DNA from: Semisulcospira habei
Lineage: Eukaryota; Mollusca; Gastropoda; Semisulcospiridae
Direction: 5' to 3'
Assembly: GCA_036245525.1 (NCBI GenBank)
Contig: BTPG01000006.1
Coordinates: 74,692,727-74,756,726, forward strand
DNA: 64,000 nucleotides
The translations under genes and the position numbers were made by a program. Of this stretch, positions 39,961 through 49,737 are shown one piece after another (the first letter of the stretch is position 1; each line of letters opens with the position of its first letter). The notes under the pieces are model-generated. The model was given only the letters and a program-made list of their open reading frames with translations, was not told the DNA's origin and did not search any database.

Positions 39961-40649
39961 AGGCCTACTACCGGCGTAACTGTTCAAAGATCCACTTCTG
40001 TAACAGATTGTTACCAAACGCTACACACATGTTTAGTGATGGTTCATTTAGATACAGGAAAATCCACTTCAGCACACGTCGTCGTTATTTCTAGTAAACT
40101 GACAATGATGGTTGGTTAGTTCGGGTTTAACGTCCACAGCACCGAGGTGATCATGGACGGCCCTGACGGGCGGGTTATGGGGGACAGGGAAATCTATTGC
40201 CTATGAAGTACGACCTGAACACTGATCAACTCATGCGCACTCCAACTGTTACCACTTTGATTTACCAGGACCTTTCGGCAACGGACATGCTATTGATCAA
40301 ATCCGTTTTTCCCCCTGGATCATGTGAGTCCAGTTACCGGCGGGGCCGGGACGGGATTCGAACCCACGACCCGGCGATTCCCTTCGCTCTCCTGCTCCGA
40401 CTTTAACCGCCTGAGCTATTTCGGACTCTGACAATGACTCCGCTCCGTCCTATAAATACAACGCTTTCAGTACGAGAAACAGCTAAAAATAGATTGACAC
40501 GCTAAGGGCTGCACAATAAATAAGTGCCATTAAGCGCGTGCTTTTGTCGCGTGTCCAAACTGCTGTTAAAGCCTAGGTGTGTCGCCAAGGCATAACAAAC
40601 ACAAATGGTGCTGAACTGTGTCTTCAGATTATGCTTAATGGTACTTTAA
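39961..40649. repeat. pal-L-type interspersed repeat, copy 2 (split by SINE)
   Basis: Homologous over its whole length to 36923-37562. Interrupted after CTGACAATGA by the SINE at 40109-40427. Confidence 0.85.
40109..40427 (-). mobile_element. tRNA-derived SINE
   Basis: In minus sense the head reads CCGAAATAGCTCAGGCGG, with a Pol III A box TAGCTCAGGCGGTTAAAG, and then GGGTTCGAATCCCGTCCC with a B box GGTTCGAATCC, followed by a SINE body (GGTCCTGGTAAATCAAAG) and tail ending GTTAAACCCGAACTAACC. CTGACAATGA occurs on both sides (40099-40108 and 40428-40437). It is not a tRNA gene: no acceptor stem closes the head. Confidence 0.9.
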
Positions 40650-40764
40650 GACGCTAGGCCGTCAGACACTGTGAAATACACGACTGATCAAGCCCATATG
40701 ACTAACACTTGTACGGGTCGCTTTGCATTTTATTTTCAAATATTTCAACATTTAGCACTGGACA

Positions 40765-41201
40765 TTAAACTTTTCAGTCCTGACACAAGACAACATGATA
40801 TGGATCAACCATGAAAGTTCAAGGGTGGTGCTAGAATAGTTTGGCGCCTATAGGCGCCAATCCAGTATCACTAGGCAAGGTCATGGAACCCCCAGGGAAA
40901 GAGGAAAAGAGGTAGGCCGAGAAACTCCTGGCGTCGAGACCTCCAAGCAGACATCAAGAGACTGGGAACCACCTGGAGTAGAATCGAAGGAGAAGCACAG
41001 GACAGGAGTTGCTGGAGGTCTCTCGTCGACGGCCTATACCCGGGTAAGGGTGACAGGCGTAAGTAAGTAAGTATAGGCGCCAAGCCGCTATTCTAGCACC
41101 ACCCTTGAACTCTAAGTTTCGACTTAAGTTTCGACCTGTCCTCTGAACTGCAACACAATTTTCAAATTAGAAAATTCCAGCCATAGCGCTCGAGGTGTTA
41201 A
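40765..41201. mobile_element. pal-B element split at the hairpin centre by an RTE tail
   Basis: TTAAACTTTTCAGTCCTG starts the left flank; left arm AAGTTCAAGGGTGGTGCTAG, right arm CTAGCACCACCCTTGAACT. GCTAG / CTAGC is a paired change. The right end is GCTCGAGGTGTTAA. Confidence 0.85.
40861..41071 (+). mobile_element. 211-bp RTE 3' end in the palindrome centre
   Basis: Corresponds to the last part of the RTE coding region (from about SSITRQ, with a 6-bp deletion) and ends GGCGTAAGTAAGTAAG. The 12-bp duplication TATAGGCGCCAA (40849-40860 and 41072-41083) is the hairpin tip itself. Confidence 0.92.
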
Positions 41202-41514
41202 AGGTCAGAAGTGAAATATCCCAAACCCCCATCATCAAAATTCTGCGCGCGTCCTCAGTGTGCCGGTCAGACTGTCTTGCTAGTGACCAGTGCGTGGGAG
41301 GGGAAACGGAAGAATTACCGGGGGCCGGACCGATCACGTGTGTCAAGACCACACGCACGTCTTTGTTGTCGTGTGTTTGGTGTACTATTTTTTTTTTTTT
41401 TTTTTTTTTTTTGTTCTGATTATTTTATTGCAAGTGTCATAGCTGTTCTAACTGCGATTTCTGCTGTCGCGGAAAACTGAGTTTCCTGTTTGAATCACCA
41501 CTTTTCAAGACCCA
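41202..41514. other. unassigned; poly-T tract
   Basis: T run at 41388-41412. Confidence 0.5.
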
Positions 41515-41555
41515 TTAACATATTCAAGACGTGCCGCACGTCTCGAATAAGTTAA
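41515..41555. mobile_element. pal-F element, 41-bp tip-deleted form
   Basis: TTAACATATTCAAGACGTGC directly joins CGCACGTCTCGAATAAGTTAA. The whole GC-rich inner stem of pal-F is absent, and both TTAA ends are present. Confidence 0.88.
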
Positions 41556-41647
41556 AGTTGATATTCTCAAGACTGAAGTAGTTCTAAACCCTGGATTCAA
41601 TGATGGCATGGGCTCCTACAAAAAATAATCCTCCAGCAATGTTTCGT

Positions 41648-41758
41648 TTGCGTCTGACGGACACACACACACACTACGTTTGTTGTCACATCAACTTAAC
41701 GTTTCTTTGTGTGGTGGAAGCCTTCGTGCCTGTGTGTGTAAACACACACACTCACACA

Positions 41759-41847
<89 letters not shown>

Positions 41848-41876
41848 CTCGAGATAGTATCATTACACACACACAC
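41648..41876. repeat. (CA)n microsatellite complex
   Basis: Short CA at 41661-41673, then long CA runs 41744-41846 broken by CT and TA, and a short one at 41865-41877. Confidence 0.95.
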
Positions 41877-42133
41877 AGCAGTAGGAAACGTCCACGGTAG
41901 CTGATAGCGTTTGGTCCCGGCTGATGCAGCACGCGAATAAATTGACCGGCAGGCGACAAAACAAAGGGCCGTGATAACATGGCGTCCTTGGGCGGTCACT
42001 CCAGATAACGACTACATGACTCTTGCGCCTCCAGTGTCAACTGTGCAACAGAATCAGGCCGAAACGGCTCAAGAATGAGAGCCTGATTTCAATTTCTTTG
42101 GGTCAGTTACACTGCTTAAGGGCGTATTCCGCG
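41877..42133. other. no feature recognised
   Basis: Short unassigned stretch. Confidence 0.35.
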
Positions 42134-42194
42134 TTAACTCATTCGAGACGTACACATACGGATACGCGGCATTCACAAGTCTCGAATGAGTTAA
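42134..42194. mobile_element. pal-F element, shortened
   Basis: TTAACTCATTCGAGACGTAC to CAAGTCTCGAATGAGTTAA, 61 bp; the right inner stem is deleted. Its last TTAA (42191-42194) is the first of the next pal-B. Confidence 0.88.
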
Positions 42195-42445
42195 CCCATT
42201 CACCCCCCCCCACCCCACCCCCACCCCCATTTCCCATAGTTCTCAAATTTTGGAGGTGTCACCTAAACGACTATGTATCTGTAGCAGGAGATGGCTCGAC
42301 CATGGTAATTCAAGGGTAGTGCCAGATTAGCTTGGCGCCTTCAAGGCGCCAAGCTAATCTGGCACTATCCTTGAATTACTATGGTCGAATTACCATTGTC
42401 GAGCCATATCCTGCTGTAGTGCGTCGAGGCTGAACCATGGGTCAA
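42191..42445. mobile_element. pal-B element with a duplicated right arm end
   Basis: TTAACCCATTCACCC, a C-rich insert, then GGTGTCACCTAAACGACTAT. The core centre GGCGCC-TTCAA-GGCGCC is intact. After TTGAATTACTATGGTCGAAT the outer arm is repeated (TTACCATTGTCGAGCC). The end is CCATGGGTCAA. Confidence 0.87.
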
Positions 42446-42754
42446 CACGATCGACACTGAACTGTTCAGAGGCACCGGAGTGTTCGAGAATCAATCTCTC
42501 TCTCTCTTTGGGGAAAGGCCAGTTTCTCATTTGTACGGCCTAAATGCACATACAAGCACGCAGTTATAATCAAACCTACTCCCGCGACTTCAGTTCTGAG
42601 ACTTGCTAAAATAAAGCACAAAAGTCATCTCCGTAGACCCGGTTACCTTGAGCTATCGGTTACAAGTGTTTGTTGTTTTTCTTTTGCCGAGAGTAACAAT
42701 ATTGTGCTCATCTCTCCGTTCCATCTGCAGACAGCGGAACTTCTAAATATCGTA
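42446..42754. other. no feature recognised
   Basis: Unassigned sequence with a short CT run. Confidence 0.35.
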
Positions 42755-42846
42755 TTAACCCTTTGGCTGCCGACGTCGCTTCTTGTCGAGATGATGCCTG
42801 CAGGAATCGCCTCGACAAAAAGCGCTGCCGACAGTCAAGGGGTTAA
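42755..42846. mobile_element. pal-C element (first of a joined pair)
   Basis: TTAACCCTTTGGCTGCCGAC to CGACAGTCAAGGGGTTAA; centre GATGCCTGCAGGAATC. The final TTAA is shared with the next copy. Confidence 0.93.
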
Positions 42847-42936
42847 CCCTTTGGCTGTCGGTAGCGGTTCTTGTCGCGGTGACTCCTGCAGGAATCATCG
42901 CGACAGGAAACCGCTACCGACAGTCAAAAGGGTTAA
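42843..42936. mobile_element. pal-C element (second of a joined pair)
   Basis: TTAACCCTTTGGCTGTCGGT to CGACAGTCAAAAGGGTTAA; inner stem GGTTCTTGTCGCGGTGA faces TCATCGCGACAGGAAACC, centre CTCCTGCAGGAA. Same orientation as its neighbour; the two copies differ at about ten sites, so it is not a simple recent duplication. Confidence 0.93.
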
Positions 42937-43220
42937 GTTAAAATTGGTGAAGAGGTTGGTGAGTTATGGCTGAGAACGCCGTTCGAGCGCTCGGCTCGTG
43001 GAGGTGAAATAGTTAACGGTATAACGGAGCAGCGGGCACATGTGCCGGGAGGGCTGTGGAGGGTACTAAAAACAATGTCCTTTGTCCCCATCAGTGATCA
43101 AGCAAATGAGGGCGAGTGGCGAGGACAGAAGTGGAAGAAGGGTGAACAAATGTACGTGTGCGTGCGTGAGTGCGTGGGTGTGTTCGGGTACATAAACGTT
43201 TTACTGGGAGTAAAGATATA
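42937..43220. other. no feature recognised
   Basis: Unassigned sequence. Confidence 0.35.
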
Positions 43221-43612
43221 TTTTATTATTATTGTACATTGCTTAACGTCCCGACAGCAACAAGACTTTCTCAGGACGTGCCTGCACTGCTTGTGAGAGA
43301 AAAAAAAAAAAAAAAAAAAAAACCCAACAAAACAGAATATTGAATTATGTCGCCAGACGGTCCAATACGTTAAATAAACCTACGACATGGGGCCTAAATA
43401 AAGTTATACCATTTAGCAACACACGTCCAATATCAAGAGCTACAGACAGAGCAGACAGTAGGGAGATGAAAATACAGGTGAATGGCCCAAGGGTAGACAG
43501 AAACACATGTCCCAGAACAGAGGGGAAAACCGACCCTGTGGGGCTGACCAGGGTGACCCTGGGAACTAAAAAGTAGTTAACCCCACCCAAGTCCCCCAGG
43601 GCAGACCCGTGG
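43221..43612 (-). mobile_element. SINE-like element, second copy
   Basis: Homologous throughout to the 24566 copy, for example TGTACATTGCTTAACGTCCC, ATGGGGCCTAAATAAAG, CTGACCAGGGTGACCCTGGG and AAGTCCCCCAGGGCAGACCC. Its tail is ATT-rich instead of (TCAA)n, and its head borders poly-G (43609-43626). A run at 43303-43322. Confidence 0.85.
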
Positions 43613-43661
43613 GGGGGGGGGGGAGGGGGAGAGGGAATAAGGAGGAAACGGGACGGGGAAT

Positions 43662-44036
43662 AAATAAATGAATGAATGGGTGGGTAGATGGATGGATGGA
43701 TGAAATTGGTGGTTGGGTGGGTGGTTGGGTGGGTGGATGACTGACTGACCAAGTGGGAGGGTGGGTGGATGCGTGGATGGGTAGGTGGATGGATGGATAA
43801 ATGAAATGGATGGGTGAATGGATGGATGGATGAAAAGGGTGGGTGGGTGGTTGGGTGGATGGATGGGTGGATGGATGAATGGATGGATGGATGAATGACA
43901 ATGAATAAATGAATGGATGGAAGGATAAATGAAATGAGTGGGTGGGTGGATGGAAGGATAAATGAAATGAGTGGATGGATGGATGGATGAATGAATAAAT
44001 GAATAAATCAATGAATCAAAGAATCCATAAATGAAG
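43662..44036. repeat. tetranucleotide array (TGGA/TGAA/GGGT types)
   Basis: About 375 bp of imperfect 4-bp units; ATGGATGGATGGATGA and GGGTGGGTGG blocks recur. It reads as His/Pro/Ser-rich frames on the minus strand that are artefacts. Confidence 0.95.
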
Positions 44037-44356
44037 TGTATATGCAAACATGACGTGTTGTGTAAAGGGTAATTCAGTCACCAAATACCGTATCAGAGGT
44101 TGTGTCAGCCCCCCCCCCCCCTCCCCCTTCCCCCTGATGCTGATGTCGAAAACCAGGTACATGAATCACCACCCCCATCCGACAAATAGGAAATGAGAAA
44201 TGCTGATAGAGTGAGTCACTCAGCGGTGTACAATAGATGAAGGGCACGAGGGAACTGACCTGCCTAGTTCTGTCATGCACTGGGTGCGGCACCTGTGATC
44301 TATCGACTTTTCTGTACACCTGCATCACTGCCGCTCATCGAAGGCTAAACGCCTGA
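44037..44356. other. unassigned; poly-C tract
   Basis: C run at about 44110-44133. Confidence 0.45.
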
Positions 44357-44466
44357 TGCACACTGATTGTCCTACTCGATTCACCAACAGCGGTCATCAA
44401 GTGCACACTGGTTGTCTCCCTCGATTCGCTACCGGAGGTAACGAATCGAGGGAGACAACCAGTGTT
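44357..44466. repeat. pal-H palindrome with an extra left arm
   Basis: Hairpin 44404-44466: CACACTGGTTGTCTCCCTCG / CGAGGGAGACAACCAGTGT, centre GCTACC-GGA-GGTAAC. A decayed extra left arm (CACACTGATTGTCCTACTCG) lies at 44361-44380. Confidence 0.85.
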
Positions 44467-44479
44467 CATTTGATGACAC

Positions 44480-44492
44480 CCCCCCCCCCCCC

Positions 44493-44525
<33 letters not shown>

Positions 44526-44690
44526 CCTGCCGGAGGAAGACTGTCCTAGATGAGGCCACGAAAGCCTCACTAGTCCATCACGCTTTCAGAAAATCACTAC
44601 CACTGTAAATTTGTTTTGAACGAAAGTCCCACATTGCCCCCCCCCCCCCCCCCCCCCGCCCGCATACCCCCCCCCCCTTCCCACCACCAC
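44480..44690. repeat. homopolymer tracts C/A and C
   Basis: Poly-C (44480-44492) next to poly-A (44493-44520), and poly-C at 44637-44657 and 44669-44676. Confidence 0.9.
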
Positions 44691-45110
44691 AACTAGCACT
44701 TCAAGGAAAATGCTGTTCTGGCGGCCACTGATTCAATATCGTTCTCGTTTAACAACTGTCTCAATGAATTTCAATCCCAATTTAAAAAAAAAAAAAAATT
44801 TCATTTCAGCGTTGCTTCTCATTCTGTTGCAACCCACAGTCCCGATTTGCCGTTTACCAGGCAAAATTTCTCGATTAGCACATTTACCAGGCACAGTTTA
44901 TCTGCTTTCAGTCCGTTCTATTTTCACATTGTATCAGCACAATGCTCTTTCCACATCCCATGCACTTCGGTTTTATGTTCCATATCTCAGTAGAAAGCGA
45001 CAACCAATTACTTTCAAGGCATAACCCAATCGCGGAGAGAGAGAGAGAGAAACAAAAAACTTCGCGGCTAATCCATTACCGGCACTCCTGTAGAAAAATT
45101 CCACCCATCT
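44691..45110. other. no feature recognised
   Basis: Unassigned sequence with one A run at 44784-44797 and a short GA run near 45035. Confidence 0.4.
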
Positions 45111-45177
45111 GCAAGAGGCGGGGATCCTCATGAGCCCCCGCAGTTTGCGGGGGCTCATGAGGATCCGCGCCTCTTGC
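45111..45177. repeat. pal-A palindrome with paired GC changes
   Basis: GCAAGAGGCGGGGATCCTCA / TGAGGATCCGCGCCTCTTGC. The ATA of other copies is replaced by GGG on the left and CGC (GCG when read back) on the right, so two of three changes pair. Centre CCCCCGCA-GTT-TGCGGGGG. Confidence 0.93.
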
Positions 45178-45806
45178 CGGGATTGTTTCAAACCGGTGAA
45201 ATTTGAGGTCAAAGGAAGTCTGGCATAGAGTGGATTATGAATGAACACTCTCACGCAACCGTAGCGAGTCATCGCTGAGAGATCGATGACAGGTCTGACG
45301 CTTTGTGAATGGAGCGCACAGCAAGCTAGGAAGCCGACAACATTTTAGTCCCTGACTTAGAAGAGTGTTAGCTCAACGAAGAAGAAAAAGAAGAAGAAGG
45401 GTTATATCTGGGTCCAGGCCACACTATATAGAATCACAGCGAACGCATGTGCATATCTAAAGTCAAGGTTTGTGTGTGTGTTTTTTTTTTTTTTAATTTT
45501 TAAAATTTATTATTATTATTATTTTGTTTACAAATTATTCGTTCTTGTTATCACAGTCTAAGTTTGCACTGCAGGTTTCACGATACCAATCCTATTCCAA
45601 CAATGACCATAATGCCATCGTGGACAATGCGTGGGTCATTTTAACCCTGAATCGTCATATCGATTTATCCGGTGTTGCGAAACCTTTTGGGGAAAGCCGC
45701 AATGTTTTTAATTTTTATTTATTTATTTAATTTAAAAAAAAGTTTAACTGAAATCAAAGATTGCTGCATCTGTGAAGCTATCGTGGGTGATTCACCCATA
45801 ATACCC
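45178..45806. other. AT-rich unassigned sequence
   Basis: T and ATT runs at 45481-45527; TTTATTTATTTATTTAATTT at 45713-45732. No gene seen. Confidence 0.4.
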
Positions 45807-45898
45807 CTAACCCTTTGGCTGTCGGCAGCGCTTTTTGTCGCGATGATTCCTGCCGGAATCATCGCGACAAAAACCGCTACCGACAGCCAAAGGGTTGA
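45807..45898. mobile_element. pal-C element
   Basis: CTAACCCTTTGGCTGTCGGC to CCGACAGCCAAAGGGTTGA; centre GATGATTCCTGCCGGAATCATC is perfect. Both terminal tetramers have one mutation each. Confidence 0.9.
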
Positions 45899-46088
45899 TA
45901 CGTGATATCGAGTTACCCGATGGTCCGTAACAAGTAAAGACCTTCATGGGAATATCCTGCATGGTTTTTATGTAGGTGCAAAGCATGCCAGTGATGAAAT
46001 GGTGGCCGACAGCCGTGTAATGCTAGCCCTGAGACACGCTATCGATCTGCCGGTGGTCCGTAACGAGTAATAATTTGGTAAGAAAAAA

Positions 46089-46194
46089 AAGGGTCTCCGA
46101 GGCGAAGTCGGCCGCAGCAGACCCGCGCATATAAGCTGTGCACGTGCCGACAGGGGTGGATCACGGTCGGCCCGAGGACCGTTTGCTTGCGGGG
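46089..46194. repeat. pal-D element, decayed
   Basis: AAGTCGGCCGCAGCAGACCC then TCACGGTCGGCCCGAGGACC and GTTTGCTTGC, the right outer arm of pal-D. Pairing is poor. Confidence 0.5.
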
Positions 46195-46479
46195 TTAAAG
46201 GCTCTGCGGTTCACGGCGAGGATGGGAGTGTCGAGGCGGTTTTGGACCAAGTGATATAAAAAAAAATAAAATGAATTTTCCTCTTTGGACAATAACTGTT
46301 ATTAGAATATGATTATTATTACTACTGTTATTATATCTTTTTTTTTTTAATGTAGCTGGTCGCCACTGACTACTCCCCATCCCATCCACCCCATCGCCCG
46401 CATCCACCACCCCGCCCCAGTCACGTCCAATAAATCCCCATCCCAATCCTCTTCCATCAACTCTTTAATTTATTTGACC
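46195..46479. other. no feature recognised
   Basis: AT-rich unassigned sequence. Confidence 0.35.
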
Positions 46480-46541
46480 TGCTGGTCTGTCATTCGCACC
46501 TCACAGCTAGACGCTGTCAGGTCCAAAATATCAGACCAGCA
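46480..46541. repeat. pal-G palindrome
   Basis: TGCTGGTCTGTCATTCGCAC on the left and TCCAAAATATCAGACCAGCA on the right; inner CTCACAGC / GCTGTCAGG. Confidence 0.8.
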
Positions 46542-46721
46542 CACAACCGTCAGGTCAAACGCACAGGCCACAGCGTATTATCGTTGGGTTTTTTTTTTTT
46601 TTTTTTTTTTTTCGCTTTCCCATCGACCGCACAAGGTTCAGCGACTTTTTCCTTCGCCACCGAAACGACGACGAAAGACTAAGTCATCTGTGCAAAATGC
46701 ACATGGCTCCTACTTCAATGA
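46542..46721. other. poly-T tract
   Basis: T run at 46590-46612; otherwise spacer. Confidence 0.6.
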
Positions 46722-46787
46722 GCAAGAGGCAAAGATCTTCATGAGCCCCCGCATACGCGGGGGCTCATGAAGATCTGTGCCTCTTGC
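46722..46787. repeat. pal-A palindrome (CTTCAT subtype)
   Basis: GCAAGAGGCAAAGATCTTCA / TGAAGATCTGTGCCTCTTGC. The CTTCAT / ATGAAG change is paired. Centre CCCCCGC-ATAC-GCGGGGG. Confidence 0.93.
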
Positions 46788-47023
46788 AGATGGATAGATT
46801 TCAATAGTTTTAGCTGAACGCCTAGGGCGATTGTTGCTTGAACAGACGCAAGGGGTCTAATAACCTTTCCGTTCCCACAACGAAACGGATCTTGTTTTGG
46901 AATATTCTTTTTGTGTGTGTGTGTGTTAATCTCTACGCTGTGCCGGGTCTCGGTGGATATAGGCCGATCGTCACACCACGGACATTTTCAGTCTCATCGG
47001 CACTGACAAATGAAGCTTGAGAT

Positions 47024-47355
47024 AGATCGACCATGCAGCGCCGGTACCTCTAAGCTATCGTGGACGAACCGGGAGATGGCCGATAGATGGACCATGCGCT
47101 TGTATCTCTGAGCTTTCGTGGACGACCCGGGATGGATCGACCACGCACTGGTAACTCTTGCTCCAAGCTATCGCGGACGACCACGTAAATCTGTCGAACA
47201 TGCCCTAGTACCTCTAAGCTATCGTGGACGACCCTAGAAATCTGTCGAACATGCACTAAGCTATCGTGGACGACCATGCACTAGTACCTCTAAGCTATCG
47301 TGGACGACCCGGATGGCGGGTCGACCATGCAGTAGTTCCTCCAAACTATCGTGGA
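47024..47355. repeat. minisatellite of a CTAAGCTATCGTGGACGACC motif
   Basis: About seven imperfect units of roughly 35-65 bp. Each has CTCTAAGCTATCGTGGACGA or a close variant followed by a spacer with GATCGACCATGC or TCTGTCGAACATGC. GATCGACCATG and GAGATGG recall pal-B outer arms, so it may have grown from a pal-B fragment. Confidence 0.85.
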
Positions 47356-47418
47356 TCCACCTTTCACGGCTGGTCTCAAGGGAGGGTGCACAAGGCGACG
47401 AGACTCTCGGCGCTGCTT

Positions 47419-47422
<4 letters not shown>

Positions 47423-47456
<34 letters not shown>
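47423..47456. repeat. poly-A tract
   Basis: 34 A residues, directly after GGCGCTGCTTTGGTTA. Confidence 0.95.
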
Positions 47457-47457
<1 letters not shown>

Positions 47458-47646
47458 AAAAAACAGTAAGCTGAGACAGTGACGGAGAATAAAATTAGTG
47501 AAGAACCCTAAATCTAACCGGGCCACAGACAGCGGTTGCGGAATGGTGCAAAACCAGCGACAAAGAACTATATGCCTCATAATGGTCTGTGCCCCTCGCC
47601 TCACGATAGAGTTAGTGGAGTCCGCATCTTCGCGACAGTGAGGGGG

Positions 47647-47962
47647 TTAACTCATTCGAGACGTGCCGCATCCGGACACGACGCTTAACCCCGTCGCTTC
47701 CAGTGATCATGAGTTGAAGTTTCGCGTCTGAAACCACTGTATTCGCGTGAGAAAAAAAAAACCCAGATTATACTGAAATGGCACAAAACGTGAGATTAAA
47801 GAACACAGGACTAACAAGAGACATAAACCCTCATGAGCCCCCGCGAATGCGGGGGCTCATGAGGGTTTATGTCTCTTGCAGCTGGGTAGCGTTCGCCCTG
47901 CCCCGGCAGTAAAAAGGGTTAAAAATCGCGTGCCCGAACGCAGCACGCCTCGAATGTGTTAA
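47647..47962. mobile_element. pal-F element split by a full-length pal-A
   Basis: Left arm TTAACTCATTCGAGACGTGC with CCGGACACGACGC (to 47684), right arm AATCGCGTGCCCGAACGCAG with CGCCTCGAATGTGTTAA (to 47962). The insert 47685-47922 carries TTAA at both ends. Confidence 0.85.
47685..47922. mobile_element. full-length pal-A element with TTAA target duplication
   Basis: 238 bp starting TTAACCCCGTCGCTTCCAG and ending CCCGGCAGTAAAAAGGGTTAA. Its central hairpin (47815-47878) is perfect, CAAGAGACATAAACCCTCAT / ATGAGGGTTTATGTCTCTTG, and differs from the pal-A consensus by matched changes. It defines the true ends of pal-A. Confidence 0.9.
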
Positions 47963-48600
<638 letters not shown>

Positions 48601-48703
48601 AATTATGTAATTAGGCGATTATTATTAGTATGGACAAACCATACGGCAGCATGCACTGAATACGATAAGCACATGTTCCATACGGATTGTTGTGGTAGAT
48701 TAT

Positions 48704-48927
<224 letters not shown>

Positions 48928-49073
48928 AAGCTGACCCAAGAACATTTGTATTGCCCTGTGTAACCCCTTCAGTCACTGCAGTCGACGCAGGCACTGCTAT
49001 TGAAATAATCGTTTTCAAATTCAACGTCAAAGATCCCTAGCCGTTTAAGGAACACGGGCACAAAGTGGTTTCA

Positions 49074-49144
49074 GCAAGAGGCACAGATCCCCAAGAGCCC
49101 CCAGCAACTGCGGGGGCCGGCTCATGAGGATCTATGTCTCTTGC
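49074..49144. repeat. pal-A palindrome, decayed centre
   Basis: GCAAGAGGCACAGATCCCCA / TGAGGATCTATGTCTCTTGC. The centre AGCCCCCAGCAACTGCGGGGGCCGG is unbalanced. The left flank (CAAAGATCCCTAGCCGTTTA) matches that of the 7342 copy. Confidence 0.85.
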
Positions 49145-49467
49145 AGCTGGCTGGTGGTTTTTTTCCCCGCAGTCTTTTCCAGAGGAAGAAGTGAACACTG
49201 GTTGAAACCTAGAGCACATTTCCATTTGACTGCCGATCAAGAGTTTAACAGCCCCATTAACCGCGCGCTGACAGTGAAGTTAATCGTGATAGCAAGTCGT
49301 TGCCCCTCCCCCCTCTTCCCCCGACAGAGAATGACACGGCCAGAAAATGACTCTTGAACTCATTCCAGAAGCCACGCATTGAGAGCTGCGGAGGCGTCGT
49401 ATGGCTTTGCCGGCGGCAACGCTATGCGACACTTCCGCAGCTATTTATGCGGGGCGGAGCGCCTGCG
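49145..49467. other. no feature recognised
   Basis: TTTTTTTCCCCGCAG at 49158-49172 resembles a splice acceptor, without support from a following coding frame. Confidence 0.35.
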
Positions 49468-49737
49468 TTAACCCACTTAACCCAGAGTCCCTACAGCAGG
49501 AGATGAATTGACCATGATAATTCATGGGTAGTGCCAGATTAGCTTGGCGCCTTTAGGCGCCAAGCTAATCTGGCACTACCTTGATATCTGGTCAATCAGC
49601 TGGCCTTTCAGGCGCCAAGCTAATCTGGCACTACCCTTGAATTATCATCGTCAATCCATTTCCTGCAACTGGTACACAGTCATTAAGCATCACCTTCAAA
49701 ATTTTGAGAAATGGAACCTTGGGGCTAAAAGGGTTAA
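49468..49737. mobile_element. pal-B element with extra right inner arm
   Basis: TTAACCCACTTAACCCAGAG to AAAAGGGTTAA, 270 bp. Core GGCGCC-TTTA-GGCGCC is followed by CAAGCTAATCTGGCACTACC, then TTGATATCTGGTCAATCAGC and a second CAGGCGCCAAGCTAATCTGG, i.e. the right arm occurs twice. Confidence 0.9.

Noticed and set aside
40327..40427. tRNA gene on the minus strand
   Set aside because: A and B boxes are present but the acceptor stem is not formed and the sequence continues into a SINE body with target duplications.
43345..44047. His/Pro/Ser-rich frames resembling a repetitive structural protein
   Set aside because: Produced by the TGGA/TGAA tetranucleotide array and the adjoining SINE.
49145..49357. 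Exon after TTTTTTTCCCCGCAG
   Set aside because: The acceptor-like string is followed by a short frame that starts within pal-A and shows no domain.
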